Notes under the pieces: generated by a model
Databases searched by the model: none
Seen by the model: only the letters and a program-made list of their open reading frames with translations
What the model was told of the DNA's origin: nothing
Assembly (NCBI RefSeq): GCF_017696015.1
Contig: NZ_JAAORL010000002.1
Location: 62,001 to 126,000 of the forward strand
Reading direction: 5' to 3'
DNA: 64,000 nt
Origin: Prochlorococcus marinus CUG1415
GTDB taxonomy: Bacteria > Cyanobacteriota > Cyanobacteriia > PCC-6307 > Cyanobiaceae
In this document: positions 23,289-32,089 of the stretch, in pieces
Layout: every line of letters begins with the position of its first letter
Numbering within the stretch: position 1 is the stretch's first letter
Position numbers and translations under genes: made by a program

Positions 23289-25547
23289 TTATTTTGTATA
23301 AAGATTAAATTTCTTCCCATCCCAACAATAAATTTTATTTTTTTCAATTATAAAATCTTGGCAATTAATATCAGATGTTATTTGTTTGATTTGCTCTTGA
23401 GAATATCCATTAAAATCTAGATTTACTTGTTCGAGTTCTTCTATTCCTTCTTCAATTTCTGATTTAAGTTCTTCCTCTTCCTCTTTTACTTCTTCAATTT
23501 CTGATTTAAGTTCTTCCTCTTCCTCTTTTACTTCTTCAATTTCTGATTTAAGTTCTTCCTCTTCCTCTTTTACTTCTTTTACTTCTTCAATTTCTGATTT
23601 AAGTTCTTCCTCTTCCTCTTTTACTTCTTCAATTTCTGATTTAAGTTCTTCCTCTTCCTCTTTTACTTCTTTTACTTCTTCAATTTCTGATTTAAGTTCT
23701 TCCTCTTCCTCTTTTACTTCTTTTACTTCTTTAACTTTCACACCTTTACTATTTAATTCATTTATATCTCGATTTACTTCTTTCCCCCAAGGTAAAAATC
23801 TCTTTAAAAATTTAAAAAATCCTGAAGAATTATCAGATGATTCATTTTTAAATTCAATAATCTCTTTTTCCTCTTCAGAAATCCTGTCCGATTTCAATGT
23901 TTCATTAGAGGATTTCTCTTCTGATTTATTAATATCTTTTACATCTTTTATTTCATTAATCTTTTTTGTATCTTTTTTCTCTTCAATTAATTTTTCTGAT
24001 TTAATTTCCTCATTATTAAATTTATTAGTATTCATTTCAAATTTATTAAATTCTTGAAAGTCAATCTCACAGAGCTCATATTGGATATCTGAAACTATAT
24101 CTAAATTAGAGACATCTCCTATTTGATCAAAATTATTACTACATGGAGTTATTTTTAAATCTCCAGATATTCTTTTAAGAGAAATAAGATTGTTATTGTA
24201 AAAAGATACTGCATCAATAAAAGAGTTTCTGGCAAATAGTAGATCTCTTTGATTATTTATAATTTCTCTTTGATTAGTAACTCCTGCTTCAAATCTTTTA
24301 TATGATATATTTAAAATTTCTTTTTGTTTGATTACTTGAATATATGAATTTAAAATATTTTGTTTTGCAGAAGATAATTTCGTAAAAGCGTTCTCTAAAT
24401 TTTCAAATATCCTAGTATTTTCTTTTTTATACTTCGCTTTAAATTCTTTTTTTCTACTAATATTTTTTTGTTTTAATTCTTTGGATCTCCCTGCATCAAA
24501 TATTCTCCATTGTGAAGTCAAAGCTATAGTGTTATTAAAATTTCTTCTGTAATCATTATTTTCAACTGGAGGAGATACTTCTTCTTGTCCAAACTTATAA
24601 GAACCAGAAAGAGTATTAACAATACTAAATTTCGGCTTAATCAGGGCATTAGATTTTTTTATTTGCTTATCAGCTAATTTTATTTCTAGATCTAGTTCCT
24701 TGAGTTTTTGATTATATAGAATAGCATTTTTTTTAGTCTTTTCTAAAGAGTTATTCCAGAGACCCTTAATACTAATTTGATCATTTGTAATTGCCAAATA
24801 ATTATCACTTAAACCAAGCGTATTAGAGAGTAATCTAATAGCTTCAGCTTCGTCTCTATAGAAATTATTAAGTAAAACTTTATCTCTCAATAATTGTGTT
24901 TCTGCTTCAAAAACCTCTAAACGAGGAGCCAACATTGCTTTATTTTTTATAATGGTTGACTCTAGACTCTTTTTGGAAGAATTAACCATAATTTTAGATG
25001 TATTAATTTTTGCCCTTGCAGTTTGAAGTTGATAATATTGACTTTGAGCTTTTAAATTCAAGTCTTCTATAATCATTTTTAAAGCATTTTTGGCTTTATC
25101 TACACCCAATCTTTTAATGGCAATTTCAGGCTTCCTTTCAGGATCAATTATGTCCCATTTTATTAAAGTTGAAAGTGATGTTTCAAGTTGATTAGTTTCG
25201 AAATCAGTTGCTGCATTATATCTAGGATTTCTATACTCATCTCCTATTAAATAAGATGGTAGTCCATTAGACTGAAGATCAATTGTTGGATATTTAAGTT
25301 TTAAGGTTGCCTTTAAATCATATGCAGCCTGATTAAACCTCTCAATTGCAGCAGCATATTCCAGATTATTGTTTACCAATAAATCTCTTAAATTTTCATA
25401 ACTAATTTCCTTTAATTCCTTAGATTTAGACAAATAAGGATTTTCATGCTTATTATTCTGTTCAACCTGAGTAGGTTTTTGCTCCGACCTAACATTAATG
25501 AAAAGGCTACTTAATATTATTAATTTTATAAAAATAAAACTTTTCAT
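23289..25547 (-). CDS. TolC-family outer membrane protein with acidic tandem-repeat tail
   Basis: First gene of the secretion operon. It has a signal peptide (residues 1-21) and two outer-membrane-efflux repeats over residues about 50-465, with the usual long coiled-coil helices (LKATLKLKYPTIDLQSNGLP, RFEAGVTNQREIINNQRDL). A C-terminal extension of nearly 280 residues is not part of ordinary TolC (about 420-490 residues). It is rich in Glu and Lys and contains six tandem copies of EEEEELKSEIEEVK at about residues 606-700. It ends with a small two-cysteine segment (INCQDF, IYCWDGKKFNLYTK) like a short folded cap. The tail probably lies in the periplasm. Confidence 0.85.
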   Translation of the reverse strand: MKSFIFIKLIILSSLFINVRSEQKPTQVEQNNKHENPYLSKSKELKEISYENLRDLLVNNNLEYAAAIERFNQAAYDLKATLKLKYPTIDLQSNGLPSYLIGDEYRNPRYNAATDFETNQLETSLSTLIKWDIIDPERKPEIAIKRLGVDKAKNALKMIIEDLNLKAQSQYYQLQTARAKINTSKIMVNSSKKSLESTIIKNKAMLAPRLEVFEAETQLLRDKVLLNNFYRDEAEAIRLLSNTLGLSDNYLAITNDQISIKGLWNNSLEKTKKNAILYNQKLKELDLEIKLADKQIKKSNALIKPKFSIVNTLSGSYKFGQEEVSPPVENNDYRRNFNNTIALTSQWRIFDAGRSKELKQKNISRKKEFKAKYKKENTRIFENLENAFTKLSSAKQNILNSYIQVIKQKEILNISYKRFEAGVTNQREIINNQRDLLFARNSFIDAVSFYNNNLISLKRISGDLKITPCSNNFDQIGDVSNLDIVSDIQYELCEIDFQEFNKFEMNTNKFNNEEIKSEKLIEEKKDTKKINEIKDVKDINKSEEKSSNETLKSDRISEEEKEIIEFKNESSDNSSGFFKFLKRFLPWGKEVNRDINELNSKGVKVKEVKEVKEEEEELKSEIEEVKEVKEEEEELKSEIEEVKEEEEELKSEIEEVKEVKEEEEELKSEIEEVKEEEEELKSEIEEVKEEEEELKSEIEEGIEELEQVNLDFNGYSQEQIKQITSDINCQDFIIEKNKIYCWDGKKFNLYTK
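23449..23730 (-). repeat. Tandem 42/51-bp repeat encoding an acidic tail
   Basis: Six near-perfect copies of a unit coding EVKEEEEELKSEIE (42 bp) or EVKEVKEEEEELKSEIE (51 bp). The units differ only by duplication of a 9-bp EVK step, as expected for slippage or unequal recombination. Copy number is likely to vary between strains. Confidence 0.85.
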
Positions 25548-25669
25548 TAAATCAACACTTTTAATTAATAAATAATTTTAATATTTTTAATTCAATAAAT
25601 TCTATTAAACAATAGATGATTAAACTAAATCAAGTATATGTTTAAATCTTAAAAAAAACACATTTTAAT

Positions 25670-26386
25670 ATGGATTTTGGGTTAAATATAAACAGTAAAG
25701 AATTGGCCAAACTTGGCATTTTAGAAACCTTTTTCAAGAGAAAACTTAAATATAAATACACAAAAATTTTACAAAAATCTATTAATAATAAACAACAATT
25801 AAAAATAATTAATGACTGGAAAAAGAAGAATTCAATAAACTCAAATTCAGAACTTGAGCAATGGTTATATCTTTATGAATTAAATATGGATGAATGGATT
25901 AATTTTATAAATTCTGATTATCTTTGGACATATTGGTGTATGGACAAATATAAAGATGAACTAAATCAATACTTTATTAAAAGAAAAGATTATATAGATC
26001 TTTATTACTACACAATAATAAAGCTCAAAAATAAAGAATTCGCAGATGAAATCTATATAAGGTTAAAAGAGAAAGAATCAACATTTGAGGAAATAGTAAA
26101 TAACTTTTCACCTGATAATGAAAATTTTCATGCCGAACAAATAGGGCCTATTCCAATTAATAAGATGGAAGATGCAATAGCTTCTCTTATCAAGATAGGA
26201 AATTTGAATCAATTATTCGAGCCAAAATTATCAAATGGATTTTGGTTCATTTTAAGAAAAGATAATGTTTTGAAAGCAGAATTTAATTACAATCAAAAAA
26301 TCAAATTATCTCTAGAGCTAGGCGAAAAATTACTTCACAATAAATTTATAGAAAATCAAAAAAAAAGGGGCTTTAATTTTTCTTGA
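25670..26386 (+). CDS. Parvulin-like peptidyl-prolyl isomerase
   Basis: A 238-residue protein with no Sec signal. Residues about 110-205 fit the PrsA/SurA-type parvulin pattern: EIYIRLKEKESTFEEIVNNFS, then QIGPIPINKMEDAIASLIKIG, then a GFWFILRKDN strand. The N-terminal 100 residues are helical, as in cyanobacterial parvulins linked to HlyB/HlyD genes. It is divergent from tolC with a 122-bp shared upstream region, so a role in folding or delivering the giant substrate is likely (inference from context). Confidence 0.7.
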   Translation: MDFGLNINSKELAKLGILETFFKRKLKYKYTKILQKSINNKQQLKIINDWKKKNSINSNSELEQWLYLYELNMDEWINFINSDYLWTYWCMDKYKDELNQYFIKRKDYIDLYYYTIIKLKNKEFADEIYIRLKEKESTFEEIVNNFSPDNENFHAEQIGPIPINKMEDAIASLIKIGNLNQLFEPKLSNGFWFILRKDNVLKAEFNYNQKIKLSLELGEKLLHNKFIENQKKRGFNFS

Positions 26387-26736
26387 AAATTTAAATTTAT
26401 TCCCCAACCCTCTTTTGCTAGAGGATACTTTTACAACATTGGCAATATTTACAATTCATTTATGATTAGGATGATATTTTAGATGGAAATTAAATTACTA
26501 ATCAACTGCAACTTTTGTTTATTACTGTTACTAGTCCAGTATTAGTTCAATTAGTAAAAAAGTGGAATTTGATAACTTTAACTTAGTCTTTTTTTAAGTG
26601 AACCATATTTAAATAAATACCTTTTATTCAAAAAGAATAGTTAATGAAATTACATAAATCTCAAAATTATTAAAAAATGGATTTAGGAGATAAACAAAAA
26701 ATTTACCAATTTTATTAAAAATACATTTGAAAAATA
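26387..26736. other. Intergenic region without a recognisable gene
   Basis: About 350 bases, very AT-rich. No coding frame longer than about 20 codons with coding-like content, no clear terminator hairpin and no tRNA were found. It presumably carries the promoter of the TPR lipoprotein gene. Confidence 0.4.
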
Positions 26737-27636
26737 ATGGTTAAATTATTCACAGACAAAGGATATAATAAGACTTGCAAAAATATTAATATAGTTATTC
26801 TAAAAAAAATAAAACAAATTTTTAATGTCCCAATAAAGACATTTCTTTCAATAATCTTTTTAGCTGTAACTTCTGGCTGCTCTATTTTTTCTGAAGGTAA
26901 AGATTTATCTAAAGAACTAAATAATAAATTGAACAGAGAAATCATACGTAATTTCTCTAAGGCAATATCAAAAGATCCTGTTAATTTTTTATTTTATTTA
27001 GAAAGAGGCAGAGCAAAACATGATTACGGAGATTATTTGGGAGCAATAAAGGATTTTAATAATTCATTTAGTCTCAATCCTGATGTAAAAATATTTTTTT
27101 ATATGGCCAATTCAAAATACGCTTATGGAGATCATAATGGAGCAATAAAAGATTACGAAAAATTAATCTTAAAAAAGTATTTTAAGGATCAAGTTTTTTA
27201 TAATATCGCCAGCTCTCATTTGATACTCTTTAACTATTTAGAAGCAATAGAAAACTACACTAAATCTATTGAATACGATCAAGATGATGAAAATGCCTAT
27301 TTAAATAGAGGAAACGCAAAATTCGAACTTAGTGATTACTTAGGCTCTATAAAAGACTATAAAAAATCTATCGATATCAATAAAAAATCCTATATAGCAT
27401 TCAATAATATGGGAGTTAGTAAATTTAAATTAAAAAAGTATAAGAGCGCCTTAAAAGATTTTAAAAAGTCTCTGAAACTTAATTCTAATAATTACAATAC
27501 TTTTTATAATAAATCTATTACTCATTTTGAATTAAAAGAATTTAAAAAAGCTTGTATTGACTTAAAAAAGTCAAACAAGCTAGGTAAAGAAATATTCAAA
27601 GAAGAATTTTCAAAAATATGTTTTAAAAATTTTTAA
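26737..27636 (+). CDS. TPR-repeat lipoprotein
   Basis: A lipobox VTSGC (Cys48) follows a hydrophobic stretch after an unusually long basic N-region; the true start may be internal. After it come about six tetratricopeptide repeats, recognisable as RGRAKHDYGDYLGAIKDFNN, NRGNAKFELSDYLGSIKDY and NMGVSKFKLKKYKSALKDF. TPR arrays bind peptides or partner proteins, here probably on the periplasmic face. Its position beside the type I secretion genes suggests an accessory role, but nothing in its sequence proves this. Confidence 0.78.
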   Translation: MVKLFTDKGYNKTCKNINIVILKKIKQIFNVPIKTFLSIIFLAVTSGCSIFSEGKDLSKELNNKLNREIIRNFSKAISKDPVNFLFYLERGRAKHDYGDYLGAIKDFNNSFSLNPDVKIFFYMANSKYAYGDHNGAIKDYEKLILKKYFKDQVFYNIASSHLILFNYLEAIENYTKSIEYDQDDENAYLNRGNAKFELSDYLGSIKDYKKSIDINKKSYIAFNNMGVSKFKLKKYKSALKDFKKSLKLNSNNYNTFYNKSITHFELKEFKKACIDLKKSNKLGKEIFKEEFSKICFKNF

Positions 27637-27658
27637 ATATTGAGTAATAAATAATTCT

Positions 27659-27976
27659 CTATTCGGCTATTAATGCCTCAAGTTCTGCTATTTCAGCTGC
27701 TAAGTTAGAAGTATCTTCTCCTGCGGCTGCCTTTTTAGACAATTGTCTTTTCTTGAAACTTAGTTTAGCTTTGGCTTGCTTTGCTTTTTTGGCTTTCTTT
27801 GCGGCTGGAGATGAACCACCACCACCACCACCACAAGCAATTAGATTATCGCTAGATAATTCATACTTAAAATTCTCCGTAAGATTATTTGCAAGAATTT
27901 CATTGCCTACAATTAAACTAAATGGAATGGCAATTAATGCTCCAAGAGTTAATTTTAAAGCTTTGTTTAACTTCAT
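27659..27976 (-). CDS. Small secreted protein with Cys-polyGly and Lys/Ala-rich segments (105 aa)
   Basis: A signal peptide (KLTLGALIAIPFSLIVG, cleavage near ILA-NN) is followed by a short spacer and then ACGGGGGGSSPAAKKAKKAK, then a basic Lys/Ala/Gln-rich region and an acidic helical end (EIAELEALIAE). The cysteine followed by six glycines is not a lipobox, because it is about 17 residues beyond the predicted cleavage site. No family recognised. It converges with the TPR lipoprotein gene and may belong functionally to the secretion or surface cluster. Confidence 0.6.
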   Translation of the reverse strand: MKLNKALKLTLGALIAIPFSLIVGNEILANNLTENFKYELSSDNLIACGGGGGGSSPAAKKAKKAKQAKAKLSFKKRQLSKKAAAGEDTSNLAAEIAELEALIAE

Positions 27977-28092
27977 TAGATAAGATAAAATTTTATGTAT
28001 TTTATAATTTTAGCTATACATTTCTTAGTAAAAAATTGATAAAAAACATATAAGTTAATATTTTTTGTATCAAATTTAGCTAAAAAATTTAT

Positions 28093-29367
28093 CTAATTTA
28101 TTATCTCTAAGATATCTTCAGAGAGTTTAGAACTTAATTTACTCGCTGCAAATTCAGTAAAATGGCTATAGTCTAAAAACCAACTGCTCTCTTCAGCCTC
28201 TAGCGAATAATCAAAATAAATTATCTTCCTATTCTTTTCTATCTCTTTAGATAAAGTTTCTCTATAATCTTTTTCAATTAAGTACATCTCCCTCTCTAAT
28301 ATTTTTGGAGGAAAAATGGGATTTCCAACAAGATGTTTAATACCAATCAAATATTTATAATTTTGCCCATTTAATTGTTCCTCTGATAAAGAACTAAAGT
28401 AATTTGGTGCATATACATATATATATTTGCTATCCAAATTAAGATTAGCAGTAGAACTTATATTCCTTAATGTAGATTGTATTGCATAATTTTTTATCTT
28501 CTCATATTCTTGATAATCTATATTAAGTCTCTGTTGCAAGACCTCTCTAAGATTTTTATTTTTTATATTAGTTTCTAGTTTTATTGTTAACTGTTTCTTT
28601 TCATAAATTCCTGGATTCACTTTATTTCTAGATTTAAAATCATCTATATAAGAAAGGAAATTACTGCTTTTTCTTATCGAATTTGAAAATGCAATGAATC
28701 CACTTCTTATATTTCCTAGCGAACTACTAGTTAAAGAATTTATGTAATCAATATTATTTTTATCAATCATCATGCCATTAGCAAAACTATATTCGTTTCT
28801 ATATCCATTATTTTCAGATAAAAGCCTTATAAAATTCCAGAAATCTTGGATACCTCCAAAACTTACTATTAGACCCAAAGGTGGTAAGTCATCATTAAAG
28901 GGTTCAGAATTTAAATATCTAAAAGTCTCTACATGTTCCTGCCAGGTATTAAAACCTGAATAGGCAGCATTTATAAGATCAATTTTAGGATTTTCATTTC
29001 TTAAGTTTTTTTCTAACTGACTAGCAAAAGTTTTCTTATTATCAAATCCATAAAGTCCTTCTCCCATAGCGACACTATTTCCAAGAAGTAAAATGCCATA
29101 TGTATCCTTTTGATTTTTGTCATGTTCGAATGGAGTCTTTATAAAACCATTTCGATCACAAATTAAAAATTTGTAATTTTCGGGATTATTGTACTTATTT
29201 TCACAATTTTCTCTCCAACCAGTTAAAGAATCATATTTTGTTCCACTAATAATTTTAGTATTTGATTTATTTATAAATAAGAAGGTTATTTCTAAAATAG
29301 AGATTATTATTGGAATCAAAATGCTTGTATAAAAGATAAATTTTATAATTTCACTTCTACTCTTCAT
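28093..29367 (-). CDS. Membrane-anchored SGNH/GDSL-like hydrolase family protein
   Basis: An N-terminal transmembrane anchor (residues about 9-32) precedes an extracytoplasmic domain with SGNH-type blocks: block I GILLLGNSVAMGEGL with Ser as the presumed nucleophile, a middle block IVSFGGIQDFWN, and a C-terminal DYSHFTEFAA supplying Asp and His. Such proteins often remove or transfer acyl groups on polysaccharides. The neighbouring carbamoyltransferase fits a surface-polymer modification role. The exact substrate is unknown. Confidence 0.7.
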   Translation of the reverse strand: MKSRSEIIKFIFYTSILIPIIISILEITFLFINKSNTKIISGTKYDSLTGWRENCENKYNNPENYKFLICDRNGFIKTPFEHDKNQKDTYGILLLGNSVAMGEGLYGFDNKKTFASQLEKNLRNENPKIDLINAAYSGFNTWQEHVETFRYLNSEPFNDDLPPLGLIVSFGGIQDFWNFIRLLSENNGYRNEYSFANGMMIDKNNIDYINSLTSSSLGNIRSGFIAFSNSIRKSSNFLSYIDDFKSRNKVNPGIYEKKQLTIKLETNIKNKNLREVLQQRLNIDYQEYEKIKNYAIQSTLRNISSTANLNLDSKYIYVYAPNYFSSLSEEQLNGQNYKYLIGIKHLVGNPIFPPKILEREMYLIEKDYRETLSKEIEKNRKIIYFDYSLEAEESSWFLDYSHFTEFAASKLSSKLSEDILEIIN

Positions 29368-29456
29368 TAGAAAAAATATAAATTTATTACTTATATATTT
29401 TAAAAATAAATATTAAATCTAACAATTCAAAATTCTTCAAATCTTATCAAAAAGAG

Positions 29457-29621
29457 CTAAATCGCGATATAAGTAAATGGAACAATTACTTGTACTACGC
29501 TTATTATTAAAATTACAATTATCGCCAACAAAATTGCTGTTATCAAAGCAGCCTGAATAGGTGTTGCATTTTTCCAGGCAGATAAAGTGATGTGTTTTAA
29601 AAATCGAATAAAACTAAACAT
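29457..29621 (-). CDS. Small single-pass membrane protein (54 aa)
   Basis: Reads MFSFIRFLKHITLSAWKNAT, then a long hydrophobic helix (about residues 22-50) ending YIAI. It resembles SecE or other one-helix accessory subunits in size and layout, but no conserved motif allows a name. It lies 9 bases downstream of the carbamoyltransferase stop on the same strand and is probably co-transcribed with it. Confidence 0.55.
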   Translation of the reverse strand: MFSFIRFLKHITLSAWKNATPIQAALITAILLAIIVILIISVVQVIVPFTYIAI

Positions 29622-29630
29622 TTTAAATTC

Positions 29631-31367
29631 TTAAGCTTTTCTTTTTAACAATCCTAAGTCACTTAAAAGATAACGTAATTTTGTTCTAGAACAAACCATA
29701 AGTCCATCAACCAAGTCAAAGCAAGTAGGATCTCCACTAACATTTAATGAAGAGTTAGCCAGTATATCAATTCCCATAGGTTCTAAAATAGATAATAACT
29801 TGTCTAGAGAAGAGTTATTTTCCACAATTTGAATACGTGCTGTTCCATCAACATGCGTTGTTGGGAATTCTAAAGAAACATTATTATCAAGACATTTGCA
29901 TGTTGCACTCATAGATTTATAGCAATCATAAATTTCAGGCCTTAATTTATAATATTTTTCCGCGATTTCATATCTCATTGCTGGAGCAGTTGGTCTAAAG
30001 GGACTTCTATTCTTAATTACAGTATTTAAGTTTTTTACAGCATCTTTATTTTTTCCATCACATATTAGTGATCGGTTACCTAGTGCCCTTGGACCTGTTT
30101 CACTACACGATAAAACTGTACCAATAACTTCTCCTGAACCTATAAGTTCAGCAGCTCTTAAAAAAGCATCATCTTCATCCCTCTCTAAAATAGAAAATTC
30201 ATTATGAATAATTTGCTCTGTTAGAAATCCATCATTTCTTATTTCTTGTAGAGAAGGAAATAAAGAGGGCTTAGAAATATTTAAATTACTATAGGAATTC
30301 GATTTTATATAGCAATAAAAAGCTGCTCCAATGGCACACCCAGCGTCTCCAGGGCTTGGCGGTATAATTATTTCATCTACAAAAGGCAGTTGCGCAAGAC
30401 TATCAATTGATGCTGAATTCATAGAAACTCCTCCTGAAAAAAGAAATCTTCTAGAGTTAGTTATTTTATGGGCATGGATAAAAATTTTTTCAAGCAGATA
30501 AATTGTTAAATCTTGAGCTCCACGTGCTATATCTGCACATCTTTGAAAATCACTATCTCCCGGGATAAGTTGAACAAAAGGATTACGAGCAGGTCCTAAT
30601 AATTCCTCTAATTTACTACTGAATGAGTTAGATGTTGAAACATGATAATCAAAATAAGTCATATCAGAAATTATTTTATTAGAGGTGGAATCCCAATCCA
30701 TTAGCCTCCTTAGTAACTTTGCTGACTTACTTTTTGAATCTCCAAAAGAAGCTAATCCCATAACTTTATATTCACCTTCATTAATTGCGAAACCTAAGTA
30801 ATCGGTAATACTTGAATAGAAAAGCCCTAGAGATACAGGATATGGGCATTCCCACAACTCATTAATCTCAGTCGGATCAACTATTTGACTAATTGAAGCC
30901 GTGCTTCTATCTCCAAAACCATCAACAACTACAGAGCAAATATCTTTTTTAGAATTAGAATATGCAAGAGCAGTTATTGTATGAGATAAATGGTGGTCAG
31001 AATAAATTAATTTAGTCTCTAATCCTTTAAAAGATTTTGCAAAATCATAGTAACAAGAAACTGATGAACGATTAAAGTTACGAAACTGATGAGTAAGTAG
31101 TGCTAGGCTTCTTGGCATATGCAAAGAAGCTTCTTTTACGATATGCAAGAATGCACTTAAGGGTCTTTCATAGAAAGCAACTCTTTCAATGTCTTTGACC
31201 TTAAGGTTATTAGTATCTAATAATTTTTTTATTGACCTCCTAGGGAAGGATTTATCCCCCTTGATTCGACTTAGAGACTCTTCTCTATGGAAATCAATAA
31301 GTTTTCCATTTTTATCAACTAATGCAGCAGATGATTCATGATTATATCCAGTAATACCAATAAACAT
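29631..31367 (-). CDS. Carbamoyltransferase of the NodU/CmcH family
   Basis: This 578-residue protein has the two-part family fold. The N-terminal Kae1-like domain begins GITGYNHESSAALV and contains the metal-binding YSDHHLSHT and the nucleotide-binding FSGGVSMNSA. The C-terminal YrdC-like domain contains GPRALGNRSLICDG and RSPFRPTAPA. The family transfers a carbamoyl group from carbamoyl phosphate to hydroxyls of sugars or antibiotics. Next to an SGNH-like hydrolase, a cell-surface glycan acceptor is plausible. Confidence 0.9.
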   Translation of the reverse strand: MFIGITGYNHESSAALVDKNGKLIDFHREESLSRIKGDKSFPRRSIKKLLDTNNLKVKDIERVAFYERPLSAFLHIVKEASLHMPRSLALLTHQFRNFNRSSVSCYYDFAKSFKGLETKLIYSDHHLSHTITALAYSNSKKDICSVVVDGFGDRSTASISQIVDPTEINELWECPYPVSLGLFYSSITDYLGFAINEGEYKVMGLASFGDSKSKSAKLLRRLMDWDSTSNKIISDMTYFDYHVSTSNSFSSKLEELLGPARNPFVQLIPGDSDFQRCADIARGAQDLTIYLLEKIFIHAHKITNSRRFLFSGGVSMNSASIDSLAQLPFVDEIIIPPSPGDAGCAIGAAFYCYIKSNSYSNLNISKPSLFPSLQEIRNDGFLTEQIIHNEFSILERDEDDAFLRAAELIGSGEVIGTVLSCSETGPRALGNRSLICDGKNKDAVKNLNTVIKNRSPFRPTAPAMRYEIAEKYYKLRPEIYDCYKSMSATCKCLDNNVSLEFPTTHVDGTARIQIVENNSSLDKLLSILEPMGIDILANSSLNVSGDPTCFDLVDGLMVCSRTKLRYLLSDLGLLKRKA

Positions 31368-31387
31368 TTTTAATAATTACACTTACT

Positions 31388-32083
31388 TTAGAGAATAGAG
31401 TTAGATGAAATATTCATAAGATTTTTACCTTCTCTTTTAAATTCATTTAAATTCAATTTCCTAGCAATAGTTCCTGCTAAATAGGCCATAGATTCATATA
31501 TAGGGGTCAAAAGCCTATCAAGAAACTTTAAATTTGCATCATATATTTTTCTTGCTTTATTATTTACTGTCTCTCTCATACGGTAAATCATTAACTGCCA
31601 AGGTTGTAGAGCAGGATAGTGATTCAAGAAATATTTTTTAGCCATTCCATGATGCCGCAACTCATCTGCCATAATGTTTGAAATTATTTTTCCTTCATCA
31701 GTAATTTGGCCAACCAAAGTTAATATGTTTTCAAAAGATGATCTAGCTAAAAGTTCGTTTGTATAAACAAAAGCTATGAAGTCTTTTAATTTCATTGTAT
31801 CGATCAGAAAGCCTTTATTAGAGATGTAGCCTTTTGTTATTAATGAAGGAGGAGTGAATCTAAAATTTCTGGCTGTTTCAAGTGAAGCTCTCTTACCTCT
31901 TTTAGAAAGCATTTCAAAAAAAGACTTGGCATGATTAAATTCATCTTTAGCATGCATAAAATAACCGAAAGCTTGCTTTGGTGATTCGGTTGCCTTACAT
32001 GCTGCAAGCATTTCTAAAGCTGAAGCTAGCTCTGCATGTGCCGTTTCATAAAAAACAGGTAGTTCTGACTGAATCTTTTTCAT
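31388..32083 (-). CDS. Ferritin-like di-iron fold protein
   Basis: A 231-residue helical protein. Carboxylate and histidine ligands of a ferritin-like four-helix bundle are visible in pairs: HAELASALE and AKDEFNHAK in the first half, NELLARSSFE and ADELRHHGMAKK in the second. No rubredoxin or oxygenase-specific signature is present. The activity (oxidation, hydroxylation or metal storage) is open. It ends about 20 bases before the carbamoyltransferase start and could supply a modified substrate to it. Confidence 0.7.
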   Translation of the reverse strand: MKKIQSELPVFYETAHAELASALEMLAACKATESPKQAFGYFMHAKDEFNHAKSFFEMLSKRGKRASLETARNFRFTPPSLITKGYISNKGFLIDTMKLKDFIAFVYTNELLARSSFENILTLVGQITDEGKIISNIMADELRHHGMAKKYFLNHYPALQPWQLMIYRMRETVNNKARKIYDANLKFLDRLLTPIYESMAYLAGTIARKLNLNEFKREGKNLMNISSNSIL

Positions 32084-32089
32084 CTTGTT

